From Saksenaea vasiformis B4078 (Eukaryota > Mucoromycota > Mucoromycetes > Mucorales > Saksenaeaceae): DNA of 23,519 bases. The notes under the pieces are model-generated. The model did not search any database. It had not been told where the DNA came from and saw only the letters and a list, made by a program, of their open reading frames with translations. A program made the position numbers and the translations under genes. Of this stretch, positions 10,620 through 21,709 are shown piece by piece; the stretch's first letter is position 1, and each line of letters opens with the position of its first letter. The stretch lies in contig JNDT01001497.1 in the NCBI GenBank assembly GCA_000697055.1, positions 1 to 23,519 on the forward strand. The letters run 5' to 3'.

Positions 10620-12395
10620 ATGCAGTCTTCTCGTCTTGCTCCCATCGCCCTTCAGATCACCAGATCAGCTACTCGCGCGTCCTTGTCCAAGGCCGCTGGT
10701 ATGCGTCTTCTCTCACACGCCAGAAACATGCACATCCAAGCACCCGCTGCTCTGTATATGGTCGGTTCTGAACGATTGAGGTAATTAAAAAAGAAAAAAG
10801 CCGCTTTTCTCGTCGTCCTTCCACCAGATATTCATGATGCCTGCCCACATTTTTTAGACCTGCAAGTGGCCCTCTTTTCCGCCAAGTGAGAACCTATGGT
10901 ATGAGACGATTCATATTTACGTTTAATTTATAACTGACTCTTGGTTCATTCTAGCCGATAAGGTTGTGAAGGTGCCACAGATGGCTGAATCTATTTCTGA
11001 GGGTACTCTGAAACAATGGGTTAAACGTAAGCAAAGAGATAGAGAGAAAGGGCCCTTTTTCTTCCAAAAAATGAGATGACTAACTTGTGATATGAACTTG
11101 TGCAGAGGTGGGTGACTTTGTGCAACAGGACGAAGAAGTTGCCACCATTGAGACCGACAAGGTCGACGTGACCGTGAACTCGCCTGCATCCGGCACCATT
11201 GTTGAGATTTACGCCCAAGAAGAAGACAACGTTGCTGTTGGCGCTGATTTCTTCAAGTTGGAACTTGGTGACGCTCCTAAAGAAGGTAGGCACACATTGG
11301 AATAATGAAGGAAGGAAGGAAGGAAAGAAAGAAAATGCTCAATGAATGGAATAATATAAAGGCGCCGCACCCGCCAAGAAGGAAGAGCCTAAGAAGGTCG
11401 AGGAAGCATCAAAACCTGCTGAACCCGTGAAGGAAGAACCCAAGCCTACACCTACACCCGCTGCCGCCCCCACTCCCGCCGCTGCTGCTGCTCCTACTCC
11501 CGCTCCTGCTGCCGCCGCATCGCCAGCACCATCGCAGGTCTCTGATGAGCAGAAGAAGGTCTATGGCAACCGTACCGAAAACCGCGTCAAGATGAACCGC
11601 ATGCGTATGAGAATCGCTGAACGTCTTAAGCAGTCGCAGGATACCGCCGCTTCTTTGACCACCTTCAATGAAATCGACATGTCCAACTTGATGGCCCTCC
11701 GTAACAAGTACAAGGACGCCATTGTCAAGAAGCACGGCGTCAAGCTCGGCTTCATGTCCGCCTTCGTCAAAGCCACCGCTGCCGCTCTTCAGGCTGTGCC
11801 TGCTGTCAACGCCTCCATTGAGGGCAATGAAATCGTCTACCACGACTACGTTGACATGAGCGTTGCTGTCTCCACCCCCAAGGGTCTTGTCACCCCCGTG
11901 TTACGAAATGTCGAGGACATGAACTTCATTGACGTTGAAAAGAGCATCGCTGCTTATGGTCAAAAGGTAAGGAAGAAAAAAGGAGAAAAGGGGGAGCAGA
12001 ATAATCTCTGAACGAGCATGGTTTAGGCACGTGATAACAAGATCACTATTGAAGATATGGTGGGTGGCACTTTCACCATCTCCAACGGTGGTGTCTTTGG
12101 CTCTTTGATGGGAACTCCCATCTTGAACCCCCCTCAGTCTGGTATTTTGGGTATGCATGCCATTAAGGAAAGACCCGTTGTCGTTGATGGAAAGGTAAGG
12201 CGGTGGAAAAGGGAGAAGAGAATAATAATAGTCAAAACTGAATGGCCTTGTTTGGTACAGATTGAAATCCGCCCTATGATGTACGTCGCTTTGACCTACG
12301 ATCACCGTCTCATTGATGGCCGTGAGGCTGTTACTTTCTTGGTCAAGATCAAGGAAGTTATCGAGGATCCTACCCGACTTTTGTTGGACATCTAA
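10620..12395 (+). CDS. KGD2: Dihydrolipoamide succinyltransferase, E2 of 2-oxoglutarate dehydrogenase
   Basis: Exons are 10620-10780, 10858-10898, 10955-11026, 11106-11285, 11362-11966, 12027-12194 and 12261-12395, giving 453 residues; all introns are GT-AG and in frame. The enzyme transfers the succinyl group from lipoamide to CoA in the mitochondrial TCA cycle. Residues 1 to about 67 are Arg/Ser/Ala-rich with almost no acidic residues, typical of a matrix-targeting peptide. A single lipoyl domain follows (about 70-145: [32 protein letters not shown]) with lipoyl-Lys110 in ETDKVDV. Next is an Ala/Pro/Thr-rich mobile linker, then the acyltransferase domain (about 215-453) with [31 protein letters not shown] [35 protein letters not shown], and the catalytic [11 protein letters not shown] (His424, Asp428). 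As in other eukaryotic KGD2 proteins there is no clear peripheral subunit-binding domain between linker and core. The small second and third exons and the [13 protein letters not shown] motif distinguish it from pyruvate dehydrogenase E2. Confidence 0.96.
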
Positions 12396-12430
12396 GAAAC
12401 ACATTAGCTGCATAACTACATCACACTCTT

Positions 12431-12436
12431 AATAAA
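12431..12436 (+). terminator. Polyadenylation signal AATAAA
   Basis: A canonical AATAAA starts 36 nt downstream of the KGD2 stop codon, the same spacing as for the signal at 6374-6379. Confidence 0.6.
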
Positions 12437-12989
12437 AACAAGCCAGAAGATAGGGAAAACATTTTGCATTCTGTTGCTACTGTAGTAGCACCAGCTAAAC
12501 CAAATCCAACGCTAAGCTCCTTTCTTTTGTGGGACCACGCCAAAACCATTTGCCAAGGGCCCCTCGTGTCTTTGGATGATAGGCACTACTACAGTTCACA
12601 GCACATAGTGTTTGACGAGTTGCACCCTACGGATAAATGCTACCCCGCGTGCTTACGAATTTTCGGATAGATTTAGTAGCACATACTTCTTAGTCGTGCT
12701 CCGGGAAGCATCTCGGTAAAGGTAGAACAAGATAAAAGAAGTTAATTTCTTTAGAGCCGCGATAGATTAGGAAGCTCAGGGACCATTTTATTTCAATCAA
12801 CTGTAAGGTATGATATATAAAAAAAAAAAGGGAGGAAAAAGGTCCATAAAGGTGGCGTTCGATGGAAAGGAATGACCAAAGGAATAGAACACATACGTGT
12901 TCTTTTTTTTATCAGCAATTGTCATTAAAGAATATAAAAAGTGATGAGTATAGGTAATAAACGAAAGGACAAAGATAAAAAAAATAAAA

Positions 12990-13027
<38 letters not shown>

Positions 13028-13079
13028 CTAAATTATAGTGGTCTCAAGAAAGGAAAAAAAAAAAGAAAGAAGAGTACCC
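12437..13079. other. Convergent intergenic region with (AG)n repeat
   Basis: This lies between KGD2 (+) and the large DUF3712 gene (-). It holds A-runs and an (AG)n microsatellite at about 12992-13024. A TTTATT (minus-strand AATAAA) at 12787-12792 could serve the large gene. No coding pattern was seen. Confidence 0.55.
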
Positions 13080-16000
13080 TTAGATCTTGAATGGCCATGC
13101 AATATGGTTCACTGTTTGAGGATCACTTGGTTTCTGATCGGGTGCCGGCGTTGGTTCAGGTTTGGGTTGTTGTTGTTCTGGCGATGGCTTCGGATCCTCA
13201 GCAGGTTTTGGTTGTTCTGAAGGCTTCGGTTCTTCTGAGGGCTTGGGTTCCTCCGAGGGTTTTGGTTCTTCAGAGGGCTTGGGAGCTTCGGTGGGCTTCG
13301 GCTCTTCCGTTGGCTTTGGTTCTTGAGAAGGTTCCGAAGTCGATGTTGGTGCGTTGGTTGTTGTGGGTTGAGGTTGCTGTGTTGTTGTTGGTTGTTCCGT
13401 GGTCGAAGGCTGGATGGTGGTTGTTGTTGTTGTGGTGGTGTTGGCCGCCGGGGGCTGGTCTGCGAAGAGGAGGCCACCAAGACCGTTCAGTTTGATTTCG
13501 GTAGGGACGTTCTTCTGGACATAGTACATCTGGCCCTTGAAGGCATCACCGACAACGACGGTAACCGTTTGTTCCAAGTCGACGCTCTTGTCGGTCTGCT
13601 TCATGATGGCGAGAAGGTCTGTCAGACTGGCATCAATGTTGACAGGCCATCCATCGGCTGTGGCCTTGCCGCCAGCGGGGACAGTGACAGGCGACGCGAG
13701 TTGGTACTCAATGTGGCCGACTTGGATAGGTTTCTCGAGTTTCGTGTACATGACCTTGGCCTCGACCTTCACAATGGTATACTTGGTGCCCATGGGGTTG
13801 TTTAGTGTGACGGAAGCTTGAGCCTTCTTGGCGAAAATGTCTCCAAGACTGGCAGTGACAACCGTAGATGCAACGAGGTTCCCGTTGATACCTTGCATGG
13901 ACGTAGCCAGCTTCACGGTGCTCATGCCACCCTTCAGCGACTGGATGGCGGTGGACTGTTCAGTACCCAAGATGGTCAATGGGACCTGGACACCCGTCAA
14001 GTAGTAAGTGAGCATCTTGCTAAGGGCTGGCAAGTTCGTGCTTTGCATATGCATGGTAGCGTCAAAGGTATTTCGGCCGGGAACAATGGTAACGTCCTTG
14101 AGGAATACTGGACCAATATCGGCATTGAACTCGTTCATCATGGTTCTGAAGTTGATATCGCCAACCTTGATGGTGATCTGAGAGGGGTTGTTGAAAGCAA
14201 TCTTGAGAGCAATCTCAATATACTCGGCAGTACCACCCACAACAGTGAGACTCAAGATGTCGTTCTTGCCGTCAAAGTTATTGAAACCTAAAAAGAAAGG
14301 TTAGCGATTATTTTCAAAATTCCCAACTTTCAATAAAAAAAAAAACTTACCAGCCAAACTGGTTGGCACATCGAAAGGAATACCAGGAAGCTTGAGCTGA
14401 CCAACAGGTGTATCAGCAACTGCATTCGAGATACCGCGCAAGCCAAAGTCGGCCTTGGGTGCAGCTGTCAAGAGTTTGACGAAACCATCGAAGTAGGGAT
14501 GAGCGTCGTCAAAGACCTTGAATGGAATGTCCGAGAAAGCAGTGGTGACAATGCCTTGGGGGCTTGTGGATGCTTTACTATCGGGAATCTTGAGGTTGGC
14601 AATAGACTTGCCTTGGTAGGTTGCGGTGACGTCCATGTTCAACGAGCTCACACCAAGCGGGAAGCCGAAAGGATTCTTGAGCTGGGCTTCTACTTGCTTG
14701 GAGCCAGTGGGCGGCGCATAGGGATCCTTGGTAAAGTCCAGTTGCATATTCTTCATGGTGATAGCGGGAATCAGCGTTGGTTTTTCCTTGGGGCCAGGCA
14801 ACACCACGTTCTCGATGTTAAGCGTCTTGAAAGCATTGGTCAACCAGCTGACTTGGCCATTCGGACCAGAGCCAAAGGCGCCCTTGACACTCATGATGGA
14901 GTTCTTCGCCGAGAGATAGTTCTCAAAGACTTCGGTCACCGCGTCCAGACCCTTCTGCGATTTCTGGGGAACAAGACGACCTTCCATCACCATGTTGGTT
15001 GTGCCTGCAGGAGGGAAGTTGGCCATGCCCTTGGAAGCGAGCGGACCGAGATAGACATCCTTGAAGAAGGAGTCAAAGCCAACACCATTCAGGTTAAAAC
15101 CGACTTGACTTGGGTTGCGAATCGTTGTCTGTGCAATGAGCTGGATACCGCTGGAATCACCGGTAGGAAGATCGAACGAATTGATCGTGACACAGTCCTT
15201 GAAACCCTTGGCACCTGTGAGTGTGACGAACTTCTCCATCTTGATATTACTGAAGGTGAAGCCCAAGGCATTCACACTGACAGCATCTGTGTAGATATCC
15301 CAGACAAAGCTGTCGCTGTTGATCATGTAGCCGGCGAATTTGGTCATATGGGCGCCATCTGTCACAGTGAAGTCGCCAGCCACATCGAACTGGGCACCGA
15401 CATCGGGCTTGGTCTGGATAGCTGCCATGGTCACCTTACCGATGGGCTTGCCTTGCCAAGCAACAGTCAGAGCCTGAGGGAAACTGATGCTGGCAGCCAT
15501 AGGACCGGTGTTGCTGATAGAACCCTTCATTTGGACCTTGAAACCGCCGTCCGTAGGCGAGGAGAGAACAATGGATTCGAAACCGAGTTTGGCCTGGTCA
15601 ACAATCTGCTGCACAATGGGCTGGCCAACAATAGGAATCAACTGTGTGATTGTGTTGTCGGTCACGGTGGCAATATTTCCCTGAGCAAACTGCAGGTTGT
15701 TCTTGTACTGACCAATGGTCAACGTAGATTCCAGCTGCAAATCGACCTTCAAGCTCTTCATCGCTTCCATCACGAAGTTGGAGATATTGAACCCATTGAA
15801 AAGATTGGCATCCGGCTTCACGTTTTGCTGGCCGTCGATATGGAAACCACCCATACCGAGCAAAGCGTCCAAAGCATGGGTGTCGAGGTTTGACTTGATG
15901 GCAAGGTCACGCATCAACAAAGCAACCACAGCAGGCTCGAGGTTCATCTCCATGTTCAGTGGGGGCGAGTCAACCGCACCATGGCCAGGAATCACAATAG

Positions 16001-18280
16001 GGTTGCTGCTGATATCCTGATTGATGTTGCCCACAGGCATACCCTCATAGGTGACAGAAGATACGACCTTGCTGATATGCAGACCAGCCGAGAAGGGGTT
16101 GGCGATGTTGACCTTGACCTGAACGACCTTGGTAGAGAGCGTGTCGGGTAAGACCGTCAAGAAAGACTTTTGCACCAGTTGCGATTTGAGACCGGGCAAA
16201 GTGGAAGTCAATGCCACCTTCTCGAGACCACCGATCAAGGACGCAATGGAAGTGGAGCTGTCATAACCCGCAATATCGACTGTGTTATCTTTACCCATGA
16301 CGAAGGTGCTCAGAAGATTCTGACCCGTCGAGGAGACCTTGGGGTTAAATTCTGCTGTTGCCATGACAGTGTTACCACCGCGGACTAGATTGAGGTTCTT
16401 GAGCGTGACAGTTCCTAGGCGGTCACCGCTGGCCTTCATGGCAAAGTTCACGTCACCGGTAGCAATGCTAAAGTCAGAAGGGTTGGTCATGCTGACATTA
16501 ATAGCAAGCTGCATGTTTTGCTCGGTACCGCCGACGACGTCGAGGCTGTTGATGACTGTGGGTGTGCTGTTCAAGAACTGAAGACCATGGAGACTTGTAG
16601 GTACCTTGAAGGTGATACCAGAGAGAGTGACAGCACCAATGGGTGTTTGCGCTTTGGTTGACGCGACACCACCCACGCTGAAGGTGTAGAGGTCGCTGGC
16701 TGTCAATGCATAGGTGTAATCGTTGAATTCACGTTCCTTTCCTGGGAGAGCGGTGATGGCATTGTTGTTCAAAGCGAACTGAAGTTTGCCAGTCTTCTGG
16801 TTACTCTGCGCAGGCACGAAGGGAACATTGATCATGGCAAAATCGGTAGTGTTGGTACCAAGAGAGATATTCTGAGCTACTTCGGTGATATTGAGCGAGA
16901 AACCAAAAGGAATAGAGAAGTCTGCAACAACAGCAGGTGCAGATGTCACCGGAGCATAGGGAGCATCAGGAGAAAACTTGAGGTCCAGGTAACCCATGCT
17001 AACGGCGTTAATCAACTTGAGAGGTTCAGGCGCGGCAAGAGCAACATTGAGCTGCACCGATTTGAAACCTTCAGAAAGCCAGTTGACTGGGTTGACACCA
17101 TCAGGAGCACAAGAGACACCAGTAGCAGAGGTCTTGGACATCTTTCCAGCAATGTAGTTGGAGAACAAGGTGCTGACCTTTTCAAGCGCAGCAAGGTCCG
17201 TCTGGCGCTTCAAGACACCCTTAAGAACGATATCGTTGTCTCCATGTTTCAGGACGATGTTCTGGGCAGACACAAGACCGAGATCGACTCCTTCATAACC
17301 AACATTCATCGTGATCGTGCCGAGCTGCACACCAATGGGCGACGGGCTGTTCAAACGCGTACCAAGCTCGACATTAATGCCATCGCCATTGGGCGCATCC
17401 GAGGGAAGCTGGAAAGAAGTGATTTTCACCTCTGGGAAACCCTTCATACCTAGAAGAAGAAGAAAGAAGAAAGGTTAGCAATGAATAATAATAACGTGAA
17501 TTTCTTGTAAAAAAAAAAGACTTGCCATCCATGACAACATCCTTGTTCAATGAAACAGTGGCAGTCCTGTTCATGTTCAATTTCTTGTTTAGCGAACAAA
17601 AGTGAAGGGTAGTATGTACAAGCTTACCTAGTCATTGCGGTGATATGTGCTTGGCCTTTGAGTGTCCAGGTGAATTTGTCAGCAGCCAACATATCACGGG
17701 CAAAAGCGGCGAAACGATTTTGGTCTTTGATGTTAAAATCGGTGTTTGCATCGAGCGTACCGGATCCAGCGGCAACACTTGTCGGAGGCAGGTTAATTGT
17801 ACCGAGCGGTTCACCCTTGTAAAGGACCTCAATTGGGTTGTCGAAGCTGATCTGTGCCGAAAACGGACCCGTGTTGACCATTTTGCTGTGCATCTTCATA
17901 TAAAACGTAGAATTGCCGTCAGGCACGTCGCGTTTGTGGACGACAGCACCGTTGTTCAGGTTGTTTGGTGGCTTGAACGTGATCTGTGCACCCGTAACAT
18001 CCACACCAGAGTGGTCCATCACCGATTGAGCGATCTTGGGGAAGGCGACGAACAAGACAAGCAGGACGATGACGACGATGAGAATAATCGTAATAATCGA
18101 GCAAATGATCCAGTACTTTTTTTTCTTGTAAAATCGCTGTCTCGGAGGCGCGGGCGGCTTTTCTGCGTATTCTTCGTAGTAACCTCCTTCTTCCACATAC
18201 TGAGCTTGCGCTGCTGTTGTTGCTTGTGGATAGAAGTGATCATCCGTTCGCACAGCGAACGCTTGATTCCCTTCTGTCAT
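13080..18280 (-). CDS. Large DUF3712 (LEA2-like) repeat membrane protein
   Basis: Exons on the minus strand are 18280-17628, 17566-17526, 17449-14351 and 14287-13080, giving 1666 residues. Intron 1 (61 nt) and intron 3 (63 nt) are GT-AG; intron 2 (76 nt) is GC-AG. Residues 1-55 are a cytoplasmic tail rich in Tyr/Glu/Pro ending in YKKKK; residues 56-80 are one transmembrane helix (IICSIITIILIVVIVLLVLF). The rest should therefore be lumenal or extracellular (type II topology). It is made of LEA2/DUF3712-like beta modules: NTGPFSAQISF, LPPTSVAAGSG, KGFPEVKITSF, PFGFSLNITEV, VPTSLHGLQF, VINSLDVVGGT. The block from about residue 135 recurs from about 878 with the same order and about 745-residue spacing (NTGPMAASISF, KGFKDCVTINSF, VPTSLAGF, LTVVGGT), so the protein holds a large internal duplication. 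The tail from about residue 1545 is Thr/Pro-rich, then EPKP repeats. Fungal DUF3712 proteins are mostly uncharacterised; one yeast relative (Tag1) acts at the vacuole membrane, which I mention only as a lead. A cell-surface role for the Pro/Thr tail is equally possible. Confidence 0.88.
13184..13325 (-). repeat. EPKPSEE-type coding repeats in protein tail
   Basis: About seven tandem copies of a 6-residue unit EPKP(S/T)E (18 nt) lie at about residues 1587-1632 of the DUF3712 protein, after a poly-Thr tract. Third-position and Ser/Thr variation between units (for example GGCTTGGGTTC versus GGCTTCGGTTC on the + strand) shows the units are under coding constraint and not a fresh slippage product. 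Such tails act as extended spacers in wall proteins. Confidence 0.85.
17450..17525 (-). other. GC-AG intron in the DUF3712 gene
   Basis: The donor reads GATG|GCAAGT and the acceptor TTCTTCTAG|GTATGAAG, 76 nt apart. Splicing joins MDG to MKGFPEVKITSF in frame. GT donors in this exon would lead to a stop (GTA TGA). GCAAGT is the usual extended match seen at non-canonical GC donors. Confidence 0.8.
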
Positions 18281-19391
18281 AATGTAGGGAATACGTAAAT
18301 AAGACTAATTAAACGAATGGAGAAAAGCTAGTAAATTTGTTATATAAACGTAGAAAAGAAGGACTGAATAGTAGATCAATTAACGCAAAAGTTTTTTTTT
18401 TGCGACGCAGCGAAAGGAATGCCGGTCTGTGGGAATTGATAGTAGAGAAAAAGAAAAAAGGACGCAAAAAAAAAGAAAATAAAAAGCGTGAGATGGTCTT
18501 TATAGACGTGCGTACGAAACCTTTATACGTTGTGCATTGAGCTTTGAATCAGAAAAAAAAAATTCTCCACACACAACGTTCAAAAAAGGTGGCCGCTGCT
18601 CAATAATTCACCAGGATACACAAACAGATTTACCAATAATCGTTAGACTCATGTGAAATACCCACACGTCTTTGCTTCCCATCGAACTTGTTCTGAATAG
18701 ACATTCTAATGTTTATTCTGTGGCGGTCAGATCATGGATTTATTTCACTAGAGGCGATGCTATGAGGTTATGTCGAACCTATTCGGACATGATTGTCACT
18801 TGCCAAACGGTGATGCACGTCCGAGGAACACAACAACGCGCTATTATTTTTTTTAAATGGTTGCACAATAAAACTTTGATTTCGTTGCAGTTGTGCTTCC
18901 TACGCCAAAAGGTTAGGAGCATTGAGGTCGATTGCCCTCAGTAATAGCCGGGCCGGCTTTTGAAATAGCAGTGTCCTCCCTAATGACATATCATGTCAAC
19001 GGACCTTGTGAGGGAGCACAGAGCTTCGCAACTCATAGTGAAATATTCTGTATTTCGCATCTTTGCCAGTCAAAAAAAAAAAAAATTCAACGCACGGGAA
19101 TTCTGAGACGACATGTTTCTATGTTTTATGTGTAATCCTTTCTACAGTTATTTCATTCTTTTTCAAAATCTCACGATGAAGTAAATGGTATGATAACAAA
19201 ATTTCGCACGGGGCGTAAAATTTCCTTGTTCTGAACTTGATCGTTACCATTGTCACAAAAAAAAAAAAAAAAGAGGACGGCGTTTGGTCGCCGCAGCCAT
19301 GAGCATTTCCCCGCCTTATTTTTTCCACTTTGGGATTGCAAATAGCGGACAAATGAAAATACCTATTATTTCTTCCTGGTTAAATACAAAG

Positions 19392-19447
19392 AAAGTGGAC
19401 CCTTGCAGACGCTAGTGCAAAACGTAAACTAGCGTCTAAGGGACTTT
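19392..19447. repeat. Foldback hairpin flanked by 8-bp direct repeats
   Basis: AGACGCTAGT (19407-19416) and ACTAGCGTCT (19428-19437) form a perfect 10-bp stem around an 11-nt loop. Outside it CCCTT/AAGGG and AAAGT/ACTTT continue the pairing with small bulges, giving about 20 bp in 56 nt. TGGACCCT occurs as a direct repeat at 19396-19403 and 19451-19458. This could be a miniature foldback element, a structured RNA or a protein-binding palindrome; nothing in the sequence decides between these. Confidence 0.6.
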
Positions 19448-21141
19448 GGCTGGACCCTGGCTCACATGACAGATGCTACGCGATATTATTGGCTAGATCC
19501 GTTTTCTTAGCATTAACAAACAAACAAAGATTTGTAGTTTCAATAATGCAAATAGCCAAAAAACTTTCACCAAGAAAAACAAACAAACCAGCCAGGATTT
19601 CTCATTCTGATTTCCTTGCAGAGATACTTGTCGAATGGTAGTACAGATCAAAGCTATGCTGTTCGCTTGCCTAAAAAAGAAATTCTCGCCGTGATACTGC
19701 TCACTACTGCAACCAGGAAACCACAGTCTTTCCCCGATACCCCACAATTTCTTTCGCAAGCGGAGGAAACAACGGTAGCCTTCCTTTCTTTTTTCCTACT
19801 GTCAAATTTAAAGGACAAAAGTAGAGCAGGTGAAAAGAAAAACAATGTATTGAGTGGAAAAGATATAAATATGCTGTCGTACTGTGTCCCACGAATAAAC
19901 GCGCAGTATTTTTTTTTCTTTTCTGTCCATGGGAAAAAAAATAAAGGTCCATAGCATGAGTGCAGGAAGGTTTTCTCAGGAAGAACATTGCTTGTGCAAC
20001 TTGATAATGATCAGGAGAGTCCGCAACCGATAGGACGGAGCTACAACTGATGGGCATACAGCTGTCGTTCTGATGATAAATAAAGCAGCCGTTAAATCTT
20101 ACCTGTAGTTGTTATGGAAACGGGAAAAAAAAAAGAAGGTTTCTTTTTTCTTGGTTTTACAATGCAACTAAAAATAAACAATAAGTTTCCCAAAACGTCT
20201 GTTGTCAGCAATGTTGTTGCAATCTGTTGACTGATCATCCAGCGGGGTGGGATTTCTAATGAACTTTATCATTTATATCAAAAGACCGGTCAACCATACG
20301 TTAGCCATGGTCGCGTGCGGATAATTCAATGTACCGTATGGTTCCTTAACACACTACTGCTCGTTAAGCATACACCTGGAAGGAGCACAGCACCTATACC
20401 TTAATGTGAATAGTCTCGATCACTGATTTTCAATTTAGTTAGACCTTTTTTTCTTCTTAAAGTTTAAGCTATGTTGCCCGATGGAAGGTGTGGTTCATTC
20501 ATTCTCTGTTTTCTTTTCTTCTTATTCATAATAACGGTACGATTTTGCAACCCTGTGAAAGCACACAGAAACGATCTTTTCATATGACATACACACGGTG
20601 TTTTCCCCACGGAAGACTTGGAAGCTGGTATCGGCTTCGACGGTCCATAATAGGATTGGGTCGTGATAGTATGATTAAATACCATGTTGATTGGCGCAAC
20701 TGACGTTACCTAAAGAGCATGCATCGACTACCTTTTAAAATCCTTTCTTTCTCTCACGGATCAGTCACCATACCTAGTGTTACTCGTACGAACCTCCTTT
20801 TTATATAAGGCGTGTCTTCTTTTTCGGTCGTTTGTTGGCGTAAATTGCTGGAAAGTAGCAAGTGTCGGTCGATAAATTGAAAGCCGTCCATTTTTCGTTT
20901 TTTGAGTCATATCAAGCTGGCGTTCGTTTTCACAACGGATTTGATCCGGAAGACTTCCATTCTTTTTTCTATGCCACGTAGCAAAATGTGTAAAAATGGA
21001 GTCTGTGCTGTTGATCCATAAAAAGTTTGGAATAGGCTAATTGCCATAGTTAGCCATGTATCAACGATCTTTGGCTTCTTTAAAGTTACGCAGACAGTGG
21101 GGAGTGGGAGTAGGAATGCCCACACAAAAAATCCTGCCCTC

Positions 21142-21163
21142 TTTGGGTGGCTCTCCACCCAAA
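21142..21163. repeat. Perfect 9-bp hairpin with CTCT loop
   Basis: TTTGGGTGG and CCACCCAAA are separated by CTCT. It is the tightest perfect stem-loop noticed in the gene-poor region. There is no adjacent gene to which it could be assigned. Confidence 0.6.
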
Positions 21164-21328
21164 AACCACCAGCTAAAAGTATGTGTTCTTTGATCCAAAA
21201 TTCACGGCAAGTTTCGTATGTCAAGAGTGGAAAAGTAATGATACTAACATAATAATTATATTTGCCTTTGATTCTACTGATAATCATCTATCACGTCTCT
21301 CCAGTACAGCAACCCAGATACCTCCCAA

Positions 21329-21709
21329 TTACTGGAAGAGAGGGACCCGCTGTAAACACGGGCCTTGCTAACCGAGAGGACCTAGCTGATTGAGACCTTA
21401 CTGACCGACACGAAGTTGCTGAATGGGACCTTGCTGACTGAGAGGATCTAGCTGATTGACACCTTGCTGAAGTTCCTGGAGAGGGTCTTGCTGAACTCGC
21501 CCAAGAGGACCTTGCTGTAGAAGGACGCCTGGCTGATTGAGATAGCCTTATTGAGGGTTCAAAAGACGGTCTGTGCCACCCTCACCAGTTTGGTGCCTCA
21601 TAAGCCTAGCATCAGCATCCCCCACAAGACTATCGACATTGTAACTAGAGGCTTTCGCAGGGACCGTTACATCCACGACGGCAAAGAAAGTAAGAGAGCT
21701 GAGTCGCAT
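21329..21709 (-). pseudogene. Decayed gene for a secreted Gln/Leu/Gly-Pro repeat protein
   Basis: An ATG at 21709 (-) opens a frame readable for 126 codons to TAA at 21329, interrupted by three stops (TAA 21550-21548, TAA 21400-21398, TAG 21370-21368). Residues 1-20 look like a signal peptide (MRLSSLTFF start, VPAKA before SSYNV), with an Asp at residue 13 spoiling the hydrophobic core. Then comes a polar segment (SYNVDSLVGDADARLMRHQ, GEGGTDRLLNPQ) and then a repeat region with units beginning QQG or QQD about every 8-11 residues: QQGPLGRV, QQDPLQEL, QQGVNQLDPLS, QQGPIQQLRVG. All three internal stops fall where the repeat predicts Gln, and each is one C-to-T change from a Gln codon. The same frame being kept through all interruptions argues for a recently silenced gene. 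Protein family not recognised. Confidence 0.55.

Larger units (their letters stand above)
18281..21328. other. Three-kilobase gene-poor region
   Basis: The first few hundred bases are 5' flanking DNA of the DUF3712 gene. Beyond that the region contains many short open frames without recognisable motifs, A/T runs (for example 19073-19084 and 19257-19272), and two foldback structures listed separately. No tRNA, rRNA or conserved protein could be recognised. The 126-residue open frame at 20907-21287 (-) has no motif I can name and no gene-like context. Confidence 0.6.

Noticed and set aside
11409..11843. 144-codon minus-strand open frame inside KGD2
   Set aside because: It is antisense to the Ala/Pro linker and catalytic domain of a well-supported gene.
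13091..14291. Several + strand open frames opposite the Pro/Thr-rich tail
   Set aside because: They are mirror images of the repetitive EPKP/poly-Thr coding sequence.
14499..15893. 464-codon open frame on the + strand inside the DUF3712 gene
   Set aside because: It is the antisense shadow of a long, strongly codon-biased exon; its translation shows no domain, and the minus strand has clear protein features and splice sites.
18672..18944. 90-codon + strand open frame
   Set aside because: No family signature or splice-linked continuation could be seen.
20907..21287. 126-codon minus-strand open frame in the gene-poor region
   Set aside because: No recognisable motif, no partner exon and no signal around it; it overlaps the perfect hairpin and looks like chance.
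21361..21560. Tandem-like repeats read as a CRISPR array or satellite
   Set aside because: The units are degenerate, of uneven length and make sense as codons of a QQGPL repeat on the minus strand; there are no uniform repeats with unique spacers.
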